A stretch of 64,000 bases of DNA from Miscanthus floridulus. Lineage: Eukaryota > Streptophyta > Magnoliopsida > Poales > Poaceae. Where the stretch lies: the NCBI RefSeq assembly GCF_019320115.1, contig NC_089584.1:108207799-108271798 (forward strand), given 5' to 3'. A program made the translations under genes and the position numbers. The notes under the pieces were generated by a model that did no database searches, was not told the origin of the DNA, and saw only the letters and a program-made list of their open reading frames with translations. Below, piece by piece: positions 32,071 to 41,953 of the stretch. How positions within the stretch are numbered: the first letter of the stretch is position 1; every line of letters begins with the position of its first letter.

Positions 32071-33645
32071 TGAAAGGATCAAGATGCCCAAGAGGGGGGG
32101 TGAATTGGGCTAATTCTAAATTCTCTTGCAATAATCAAATCCTACGGATAGCCCAATTAACCCCTTGTGCCTAGAAAAGTGTTTATATCAAACTAATGCA
32201 CAACAACCTCTCAACCTATGTTCCAAACTTACTCTAGCAAGCAATTCTTTGAATGTAAAACAAGTATTGAATTGCTCAAAGTAAATACTCAAAGTAAGTG
32301 CTCAAAGTAAGTAGAGAGAGAAAGGAACGCGGCGATGTTTTGCCGAGGTATCGAAGAGTCGCCACTCCCCACTAGTCCTCGTTGGAGCACCCGTGCAAGG
32401 GTGTAGCTCCCCCTTGATCCGCGCAAGGATCAAGTGCTCTCTACAGGTTGATTCTTCGACACTCCGTCGCGGCGAATCACCCAAAACCGCTCACAACTTG
32501 AGTTGGGTCACCCACAAGCTCCGCCGGGTGAACACCAAACTCCCAATCACCACCAAGCCGTCTAGGTGATGGCGATCACCAAGAGTAACAAGCACGAACT
32601 CTCACTTGACCACGCGAAGCCTAATGAGAAGATGGATGCACACTTTGCTACTCTTGATTTGCTAGTGAGGCTACTCTCTTGGATTCTCAAATCACAAACA
32701 CCTCACTAGGATCTTGCTCTTCTTGGCACTCACAAACGTGTTTCTCAGCTGTTGGAATGAGCAAAGGATGCTCCACTCATGAGTGGAGCTTCTATTTATA
32801 AGCCAGCCTGAAAAACTAACCGTTATGAGCTTCTGCGGGATGACCGGACGCTCTGGTCGTGATGACCGGACGCTCCGGTCAGTTCAACCCGCGAACCAGC
32901 ATTCAAGTGATGACCGGACGCTGTCAGGGTCCGGTCAGTACTGATCGGACGTGTCCGGTCGCTCTTGGATGCTTACTGTAAACGACCGGACGCTGGATAC
33001 TCAGGGTCCGGTCACACTGACCGGACGCGTCCGGTCACACTTTTCCAAGTCTAGACCCTTACTGGAGTTGACCGGACGCTGGCCCTCAGCGTCCGGTCAC
33101 ATGACCTCCCAGCGTCCGGTCACACCAGACTTGATCTTCTTGGTCAAATGAACTGACCGGACCCTGCGGCCAGCGTCCGGTCGCACCGGAGCCAGCGTCC
33201 GGTCAGTATTTGACCCTCCATTCACTTCCAACTTCCGAACATATATGAATGAAGTTTGCTCCAAAGGATCTTAGGCATTCATAGGAGCTACCTAGAGCTA
33301 GTTTTAACAAGTGTGCACCACACCTAACTCACTAGACTCAACTAGGTCAAGCTACCCGTTCATACCCCCCTTCATAGTACGGCCAAAGGAAAAAACAAAG
33401 TCCTAAACTACTCTAAGTGTCTCTCCAACTTCAATCGACACTTAGAACTAGTTATCCTTAATCTTGTCGTCCATCCTTTGAAAACCGAAACGATTTCCAT
33501 CGTAGGGGCATGACAACCTCGATTGCCCAATCGATCTCCATTACCATGACCTAACTTACTTGTCTCTACAAAACACACGTTAGTCATAGTAATCTTTGTA
33601 TTGACATTAATCACCGAAATCCAACTAGGGGCCTAGATGCTTTCA
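32071..33645 (-). repeat. 3' LTR of element B
   Basis: A 1575-bp LTR with intact ends (on the plus strand TGAAAGGATC...GATGCTTTCA). It is homologous to the LTR at 20799-22365 in opposite orientation. At 32840-33210 it contains the best-preserved array of inverted GACCGGACGC / GCGTCCGGTC motifs in the window. Confidence 0.88.
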
Positions 33646-34142
33646 ATCTCCCCCTTTTTGGTGATTGATGACAATACCACCTCGAGTATGTTATGGAGTG
33701 AGGTTTTTGACGGGCTTGGTTCATATAAGCTTTTGTCAATAAGAACAAAAGAGTTAGTCAAGCTTATAAGACCCAAGCCAACACAATGTACTCAAAGGAT
33801 ATGAAATAAGCATGAGTACAAATAACAAAGCTCATTTGCTTCGAAGTAAAAACGCGGAAGCAAAAGCAAATGAGCATTCCACAAGTGATATGACATATAG
33901 ATAAAGCAAAGTAGAAATCACACATGTCAAATATCACAATCATGTAGATAGCACTATCACATGAATATATAATAGTATGCATGAAAGAAAACACACGAAT
34001 GCATAAGAAATAGTGTATCACACAAATAAAACTCCAAATGTATATAATAAGCTAATACTAGATAACTAGCTCCCCCTAAAACTCGCTCCCCCTAAGTCTA
34101 CATACTCAAACCCTCTCCCCCTTTGGCGTCAAACACCAAAAC

Positions 34143-34854
34143 CTAAGGGTCGATCGGCGGGGCTGCAGCGGACGAGTCGGGCGCTGAAGTACGTGGAGCA
34201 AGATGGAACTGGGCGCCATCATCATCTGACCCTGAGCTCTGAACTGACTGACCCTCTGAAGCAGGAAGAGTCGCTAAAGCGGTCTGGGTCTGAGCTGGTG
34301 CTGCCTGTGAAGCTGCAAGTATGTCTGTCGTAGGATCTGACGAGGCGACAGACGAGGGGAGCCTCTGAGTGGTCATGATAGCTGGAGCTGCTATAGACGG
34401 ACCGGCAGTATGCATGTGAGGCAGAGTAGGCATGCCGGTCAACTCGTTGAATGATGCTCCAAGACTCCTGGAGACTGATGACTCAGGCACGAATAGCGAG
34501 GAAGTCTGCTCTGGTGAGAAACCCGTGTGATAAGGAGTGAACTGCGGGGCTATACCAGGTGAAGCTAACCACTGGGACACCTGTACAGGAGGTGAAGTAA
34601 ACTAAGCTGGAGGCTGTCCCTGACTCTGAAGCCCGATGGGCTGTACTACTGGAGTCGTCGAAGTGGTAGGAGGCTGTGCAAGCTAGGGCGAAGTCTGTGG
34701 CAGTGGAATCCCAATGGCTATCACTACATGCTGCATGAATCCCATGAGCTGCTGCTGCATGAGTAACTACTGGTGCTGAAGGAGCTGCTGCTGTCGCTGA
34801 AACTCGTCCTAACGAGCCTGAAACTGTGCGAAGTTTGTAGCTGTCTCCTGTGCC
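34143..34854 (-). pseudogene. Env-like ORF tail of element B
   Basis: The Pro/Ser/Thr-rich C-terminal part of the same post-pol ORF as in element A, here on the minus strand; the last 145 codons (34580-34143) are open and collinear with A. Upstream it is interrupted by stops and then by the N run. It is truncated by the assembly gap, not necessarily in the real genome. Confidence 0.7.
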
Positions 34855-34954
34855 NNNNNNNNNNNNNNNNNNNNNNNNNNNNNNNNNNNNNNNNNNNNNN
34901 NNNNNNNNNNNNNNNNNNNNNNNNNNNNNNNNNNNNNNNNNNNNNNNNNNNNNN
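34855..34954. other. Assembly gap (100 N)
   Basis: Exactly 100 N, the conventional placeholder for a gap of unknown size. The left edge is inside element B's env-like ORF; the right edge is about 3.55 kb into the 5' LTR of element D. The hidden sequence must therefore be far longer than 100 bp. Confidence 0.97.
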
Positions 34955-35282
34955 TTTTGTTGGAGATGATCATCCGCTGGCACTGTATTTAAACTCCGCG
35001 TGAGTGTGTGTGTGGTTTGAACAAATGACTTCCGCTACTTTTATTCGAACTGGTTTGTAATAATTATGTTTAAACTCTGATGTATCTGAGACCGTGAACT
35101 TTTATGTAATATGTGATGGTGACCGCTAAACTTACTACGATCATGGCTGGGACACAAGTTGGTTTGGAATCCTTCGTGATTTCACGGACTACCGGGTTAT
35201 ACGGGCTTAAGTTGGATAAATCGTCTGCTCCTAGTGGATGATTTTCTCACTTAATTTCGTATAATTGGTTGGTTCTGTCACA
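34955..35282 (+). repeat. 5' LTR of element D, last 328 bp
   Basis: Matches the last 327 bases of the 3' LTR (45501-45827) almost exactly and ends ...CTGTCACA. The first roughly 3.55 kb of this LTR lie in the gap. Confidence 0.93.
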
Positions 35283-35284
35283 GC

Positions 35285-35296
35285 TGGTATCAGAGC
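35285..35296 (+). promoter_or_regulatory. Primer-binding site of element D
   Basis: TGGTATCAGAGC, complementary to the 3' end of initiator tRNA-Met, two bases after the LTR end. This is the standard minus-strand primer site of plant LTR retrotransposons. The copy in element C (near 46370-46381, minus strand) has mutated. Confidence 0.92.
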
Positions 35297-36068
35297 GTGG
35301 TTTAGCGTGTTACTCTTCACAAGTGTATTTAAAACAAAAAGGCATTTGGAAAACATGATTTAAAACTATAAAGTGTGCCAGTGATCATATCCCTTATGCC
35401 CAGTTAAGGACTTTAGGTGGCTTAATTAAGTACTGACTGGGGTTCTTGCATCATATTTCTCTTTCGTCGCTCATACGGCGTGCTATTGTATGAGTGCCAC
35501 TTGTTTGAGTGGTAATGAATGGATCATTTGCCTCTACGCCTCGGTAAGTGTGAGTTGTGAGAGCATGATCGGATACACTGCCGATCTAGGGTGAATGCTT
35601 ATATGATGCTGGAGTAATTACATGTTCTACGCATGTTTTACAAAGGTGTCCCATGTAAGGGTCTTCCATCGGTGGAGGCGATGCCGTCAATAGGACGATG
35701 GTTCGGGTAGTTACTACCGTTGTACACGTATCTGGGGATTCGTGTAGAGCGTGTAGATAAAACTTTACTGCTTTTATGTATTCATTGAGAATTGGGCTGA
35801 AATGGATCTTCTGCAGGTACATAACAACGCTATCGTGTAGAACGTATTAACTACGTATTTGAGAGATCGTTGTTATGCCACCGAATTCGTCGTTAGAAAT
35901 TATTATTTCCTAAGTTTGTGAGAACGTACGAACCGTACATACATCATGTTACTTGGGCATCTCATTCATCTCGTGCATACCTCCCCTTATAAATTGATTA
36001 TCTCATTTGATAAAAGTGTATCACCTAAAATATGTTTCCCCGAAGTAATAAGAGAACTTTTGCTACAG
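35297..36068 (+). other. Leader of element D with donor-like and acceptor-like splice signals
   Basis: A 772-bp untranslated leader. It contains CTCG|GTAAGTGTGAG at about 35541-35551, a strong 5' splice-site match that is conserved in element C (reverse complement near 46113-46124). It ends TTTTGCTACAG immediately before the ATG at 36069, a good 3' splice-site match. A TTCTGCAG|GTACAT block lies at about 35811-35822. Confidence 0.5.
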
Positions 36069-37057
36069 ATGGCCCGCACGAAGCAGACCACCCATAAGTC
36101 CACCGGAGGAAGAGCACCTCGACGTCCGTTGGCCCTAAGGAGCACCGCACCACGGACACCTTCTTGAGCGAGTTTGGCATGCCAACTTTGCTTTGGAGAG
36201 TGCTCCATGATGTGGGGTACCCAGAGGGTCAAGAGCCGGTGTACTCTTGGAATGAAAGCCAGTTAGCAGATGATGGACTTGCAGTGGTGGAGATCACGGT
36301 TCCTGCTCTCGGTGATGCTCTAGATTGGGATGGTTGGCATTTGGAGTTTGAGGGTCGCACTCCAGCTGAGGGTGCAGAGGGAGCAGCCTTCCGTGTCATC
36401 AGGGACATTATGAGCAGATTTCCTAGTGAGCTTGCTGCAGCTCTAGCTGGTACTTTTCCTAGGGATGATCCTCGCGATGCCATTTGGGTTCAGCCTCAAG
36501 GAAGTGCATTGGTCAGAGGTCCAGCTGAGGGACAGGCTAGCGACAACCAGGCAATGAGTGCTATGTTCGCCGCCATCAGAGCATATGAGGGTCTCGAGAG
36601 TACCTACTGGACTTTGACTGGCTTGCGTAGTGAGGATAAGCTCAAAGGGAAGAAGTAGAAGAAGAGACAGGCACGAGCTATAGCTAGCTTGCAGGAGCAG
36701 TTGGCTGATATGAACTTACAGCGAGACCAAGTGGTTGAGAGAGGTGATAGAGCTATGCAGCGAGTGCATACGTTGACTCAAGCCAACAACAATGCAGACC
36801 GCATGATTGGACAGTTGGTTCAAGAAAGGAATGAAGCCTGGAACGCAAGAAACCTTCTGCTGCAGAGGGTCGATGAGCTAGAGGAATACAACGGCTACTT
36901 GCACGAGGAGTTTCACGTGCTCTACAATGGGGTTGGCCCATATGCTCCACCGAACGTCGCTGGTATGGACGTTGACAACGACAACGAGGACGAGCCTGCA
37001 GTTTCACCTGGGGGCGATGGTGACGTCTCCGATCCCGACGATGGCCCCGAGGAGTAG
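36069..37057 (+). pseudogene. Extra ORF of element D: histone H3-tail-like N-terminus, coiled coil, acidic C-terminus
   Basis: The ATG at 36069 opens with MARTKQT, then KSTGG, APR and LA in the same spacing as the histone H3 N-terminal tail: 17 of the first 22 residues are identical. The positions of H3 K4, K9 and S10 are kept; K14, K18 and K23 are Arg. This frame ends at the TGA 36165-36167. A different frame continues without a gap from 36164 as a roughly 165-residue globular region. After one in-frame TAG (36656-36658) follows a heptad-like coiled coil (about 36690-36940) and an Asp/Glu-rich tail to 37057. The simplest reading is one ORF of about 330 codons broken by one frameshift and one stop. 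It lies between primer-binding site and gag, where standard chromoviruses have none. I do not recognise the globular part. Function is unknown; histone mimicry is an inference. Confidence 0.75.
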
Positions 37058-37423
37058 GCTAGTTGCTTTGTGCTAGTATCTAGGTCTTGTCGCGATGACC
37101 TTTCTTTTGTTGGCATGTAATCTATCGTATGTTGCTTCGAATGTATGAGACTTGGCATATGGTTGGAACTTGATTTTAGAATGCGATATCTGAACGCATA
37201 AAAAGTCCAGTGTATGTATGCTGGCAATGTGATTGTATGGACGCAATGTTTGCCGTTGAAGTAATTTGATTAAGTGCTGTTGTTTTAATTGGAATGCGAT
37301 TGTTGTGCCTCTGTTTTTATTGTATGAATTTATTCTATCCAGTAAATTCAGTATGGCATAATTTTTCCTTCACTCGCAATTATTACAGCGTCACTCAATC
37401 GTACTTGTTGCTGAAATATGCAG

Positions 37424-38500
37424 ATGACAAACACTCGTCGAACCACGTATGAGGCCGCTGAGCCCGGTGCCAACGGTGCGGGGGACCGGTGGTGGTGGTG
37501 GTGGTGGAAACCACAGCAACAACAATGAACCTCCCCATGAACCGCATTTGCCACCTCCTCCCCCGTTTACCCCCGAAATGTTCCTCGCACAGCTGCTCGG
37601 GAGTCAGCGCAACACGGAACAATCTCAGAAGAACATGGAGGATCTTCTTAGAACCATCGCCAACAACGTTCAACGTGGTAACAATCAAGGTGGTGGCATG
37701 GGAGTGAACCAATATAGCAGCTTCAAAGATTTCATGGACACCAGGCCACCAGTATTCAAGGAAGCAACAGAGCCACTCGATGCTGAGGAATGGATCAACA
37801 CGATGGAAGATAAATTCCGTGTGTTGAGAATGACTAAGGTGCTGAAAACGGAATATGCTGCACTTCAATTGCAAGGACCGGCGGGAATGTGGTGGAAGCA
37901 CCATCACACCACCTTCCCTCCAAATGCTCAAATTTCTTGGAGAGAGTTTGCTGAGGCCTTCCGTGGAGTCTATATTCCACCCGGACTGACCGAGATGAAG
38001 TTGGGAGAGTTTCTGGCATTGAACCAGGGCACCAAAACCGTGACGCAATATCTGCATGCCTTCAACAACTTGTGTCGCTATGCTCCCGACATGGTTGACA
38101 CAGATGCTAAAAGGATAGCCAGTTTTAAGAGGGGTCTTAATCCAAAAATGATGAAGCATGTTGGTATCAACAACCGCGTCAGATTCAATGACTTCATCAG
38201 CGACTGTCTAAAGCAGGAGAAGAATAACAACGCCAGCACCGCAGCCAAGACACGCAAGAGAGCCTTTGAAGGTGGGCCGTCTCAAGCTAGGGCACCTATG
38301 GGAGGTCGTCCTCCTTATCGCCCATCGGCACCTGGCGCTAGATTCAGGCCACCTCAGCCAAGAAGTCAGAATTTCCGTGGACCTCAAAAGCCGTACAAGA
38401 TGGCAGTACAGCCCAACAAAGCGGCCGCAACTACGGTACAAGGCAGTTCCAAGGAGCTGTGGGATCTGTCGGGACAGTAAGAGGACCCTGCTATAACTGT
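37424..38500 (+). pseudogene. gag of element D (frameshifted)
   Basis: Gypsy gag. The ATG at 37424 follows TGAAATATGCAG directly. The first codons (MTNTRRTTYEAAEPG) are in one frame; reading shifts in the GGT microsatellite near 37480-37500 and the capsid-like retrotransposon gag domain (about 37700-38210, with WRE and KRGL motifs) is open in the next frame until 38480. The zinc knuckle CX2CX4HX4C ([14 protein letters not shown], about 38489-38530) is back in the original frame. Two compensating frame changes thus flank the capsid part. The product would form the virus-like particle; this copy needs both shifts to be bypassed. Confidence 0.82.
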
Positions 38501-41500
38501 GATCAACCCGGTCATTTCTCGAGGTTTTGTCCGTACCCGCCTAAGAAGAAGCAGCAGACTTATAATGCTAGAGTGCATAGTACAACAGTGGATGAAATTC
38601 CAGAGGGAGAGCCCGTCACTGCTGGTAAGTTTCCTGTCAACGAAAACCCTGCAGTTGTTCTATTTGATTCTGGATCATCACATTCTTTTATGAGTCAAGC
38701 ATTTGCACAGAAACATGGACAACTATGCACAGAATTGGGTTATGGGTACCGTATAAGTTCAGCAGGGGCTGATGTTTTGACCAACCAGATGATTCGAGGG
38801 GCAACCCTTGAATTAGGTAGCAGGAAGTTCCGAGTGAACTTGATAGTTATGCCTGGGTTAGTCTTGGATGTCATTATAGGGATGAATTGGATGAAGGATT
38901 GGGGAGCAGTCATAGATACTGGAGGTCGAGTACTTACCCTTAAGGATCCCCTAGGTGAGGGTACTTTCCAAGTACCATTGCCTCGAAGGACAAACCTTAT
39001 AAGTGTTACATGTGCTACGGCAGTCACACCTATTCATCAGATTCCGATAGTGTGTGAATTCCCGGACGTATTTCTGGATGAGCTACCTGGTCTTCCGCCA
39101 GATAGGGAGATTGAGTTTGGAATCGAGCTAGTCCCTGGAACAGCTCCGATTTCAAGGAGACCTTATCGGATGCCTCCAGATGAGTTAGCTGAGCTAAAGA
39201 AGCAATTAGAAGATTTGTCGAAAAAGGGGTTTATTCAGCCAAGCAAGTCTGAATGGGGATGTCCCGCTTTGTTTGTGAAGAAAAAGAATGAGGGCACGTT
39301 GAGAATGTGCGTAGACTATAGGCCACTCAATGCTGTGACCATCAAGAATAAATATCCCTTGCCACACATTGATGTTCTGTTTGACCAATTATCCAAGGCC
39401 AAGGTATTCTCAAAAATAGATTTGAGATCCAGTTATCATCAGATTAAGATTAGGCCATAGGATATACCGAAAACTGCATTTTCCACCAGATACGGGTTGT
39501 ATGAGTATCTTGTCATGTCTTTTGGCTTGACGATTGCTCCTGCATACTTTATGTTCTTGATGAATACAGTTTTCATGCCAGAATTGGATAAGTTTGTGGT
39601 AGTATTCATCGATGACATTTTGGTATACTCCGAGAACGAAAAAGATCATGAAGAGCATCTGAGAACTGTCTTGACCAGACTTAGAGATCATCAATTGTAT
39701 GCTAAGTTTAGCAAATGCGAATTCTGGTTGAAGGAAGTTCCTTTCCTTGGTCACATTCTATCAGAGAATGGAGTTTCAGTCGATCCAAGTAAGGTGCAAG
39801 AAGTTATGAATTGGAAAGCACCGACCACAGTTCCTGAGGTTAGAAGTTTCTTAGGATTAGCAGGTTATTACCGTCGCTTTATACCAGATTTCTCGAAGAT
39901 CGCCAAACCAATGACAAGCCTCCTTCAGAAGGACCATAAATTTGTGTGGACAGAAGAGTGTGAAGCAGCTTTCCACACTTTGCGGAAACTGTTGACCACT
40001 GCTCCGGTTCTAGCACAACCAGATATTGAGAAACCATTTGATGTGTTTTGCGACGCATCAAAAACTGGATTGGGTTGTGTCCTTATGCAAGAAAGGAGAG
40101 TCATTGCTTATGCATCACGACAGTTGAGAAAGCACGAGGTCAACTATCCAACACATGATCTTGAACTTGCTGTAGTTGTGCACGCCCTCAAAATTTGGAG
40201 ACATTATCTACTTGGTAATGTGTGCAATATTTTCACGGATCATAAGAGTCTTAAGTATATCTTTACCCAACCAGAGCTAAACATGAGACAACGTAGATGG
40301 TTGGAATTGATCAAGGATTACAACTTGAATGTGCAATATCATCCTGGTAAAGCCAATGTAGTGGCAGATGCTTTGAGCAGAAAGTCACATTACTTGAATG
40401 TGCAGCCATTACTTGAAGATGGATTCGATCTAATGCATCCTGCTGTGTTGCATAGTATTCAGATTAGTTGCTCTTTGGAGAGTAAGATAATAGAAGGTCA
40501 GAAAACTGACAAGGGGATATTCCACATCAAAGAGAAAATAAAAGAAAAGCCGTCTCAACACTTTAAAGTGGATGAACAGGGCGTGTTGTGGTTTGACAAC
40601 CGTCTTGTGGTTCCCAAGGATCGAGAGCTTAGGAATAAACTCATGGATGAAGCTCACCTTTCTAAGCTATCTATCCATCCTGGAAGTAGTAAGATGTATC
40701 ATGAACTAAGGTCTCGCTATTGGTGGACCAAAATGAAGAAAGAAGTTACAGCATATGTTGCCAGATGTGACACATGTTGTCGAGTGAAAGCCATTCACAT
40801 GAAACCTGCTGGTATGTTGCAACCCTTATCAGTCCCTAGTTGGAAGTGGGACGATATTAGTATGGATTTTATCACGGGTTTGCCCACTACTCAAAAAGGA
40901 CATGATTCGATTTGGGTAATTGTGGATCGTCTTACCAAGACCGCTCATTTCTTGCCGATCAAAACAGATTATCGACCACCTCAATATGCCAAGAAGTATA
41001 TCGCAGAAATTGTGAGGTTGCATGGTATACCAATGACCATAGTATCTGATAGAGGCTCACAGTTCACGGCTCATTTTTGGGAACATTTACACAAAGGCTT
41101 AGGAACTAGTTTGATTCGCAGTACCGCTTATCATCCTCAGACAGATGGTCAGACTAAATGAGTAAATGCTGTTTTGGAGGATATGTTGAGAGCCTGTGTA
41201 TTGTCTTCCAAGGGATCATGGGAGTCATGGTTACCGTTAGCTGAGTTTTCTTATAATAATAGTTATCAAGAAAGCATCAAGATGGCCCCATTCGAAGCTT
41301 TATATGGCAGAAAATGTAGAACACCATTGAATTGGATCGAGCCTGGTGATAGAAGGTATTATGGCATTGACTTTGTAGAAGAAGCCGAGAAGAAAGTTCA
41401 TATTATTCAGCAGAATATGAAAGCTGCCCAATCACGTCAGAAAAGCTATGCAGACAAAAGAAGGAGACCCCTTGTGTTTGAAGTTGGTGACTATGTTTAT

Positions 41501-41953
41501 CTGAAAGTCACGCCAATGAAGAAGAAAAGGTTTGGAATTCGAAGAAAGCTTGCCGCGAGATTCGTAGGACCATACAAGATCTTGGAACGAAGAGGTCCAG
41601 TAGCCTACAAGTTAGAGTTACCTGAGACAATGAGTACCGTTTTCCCAGTTTTCCATGTATCACATCTCAAGAAATGTTTGCGTGTTCCGGAAGAAAGAAT
41701 AGAACCTCAAGGTGTCGAACTCAAATCAGATTTGGTGTATCGTGAACAACCAGTACGGGTGTTAGACACTAAGGAACGTGCTACTCGGAATAGTGTGGTA
41801 AAAATATACAAGATACAGTGGGATCATCATGATGAGGGAGATGCAACTTGGGAAACAGGAGAGTATCTACAAAAAGCTTATGAAGAATTTTATAACAAAT
41901 GGTTCGTAACCCAAATCTCGGGACGAGATTTTTATAAGGGGGGAGGGCTGTAA
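38501..41953 (+). pseudogene. pol of element D (PR-RT-RNase H-INT-chromodomain), two premature stops
   Basis: One frame, continuous with the zinc knuckle of gag, runs to the TAA at 41951-41953. Visible parts: protease with FDSGSSHSF (about 38660), RT with FIDD (39605-39616), RNase H with FCDAS and TDHKSL, integrase with the H/H/C/C finger (CDTCC near 40768) and DDE-type core (MDF, SDRGSQF), then a chromodomain at about 41756-41905 containing KIQW and ATWE. Stops interrupt at 39458-39460 (TAG, in RT) and 41159-41161 (TGA, in integrase); otherwise the frame is open and catalytic residues are kept. The final stop is formed by the first bases of the 3' LTR. The chromodomain is expected to guide integration toward histone-marked heterochromatin. 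Confidence 0.88.

Larger units (their letters stand above)
32071..34854 (-). mobile_element. Element B: second SIRE/Maximus-type Copia copy, only its 3' end visible
   Basis: Read on the minus strand from the gap edge: the tail of the env-like ORF (34854-34143), a 3' untranslated segment, the polypurine tract AAAAAGGGGGAGAT (33646-33659) and the 3' LTR (33645-32071). Its LTR abuts the internal region of element A exactly, so B inserted into A in opposite orientation. The five bases before the LTR, ATAGT, would be the target duplication. Everything 5' of its env-like tail is hidden by the gap. Confidence 0.8.
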
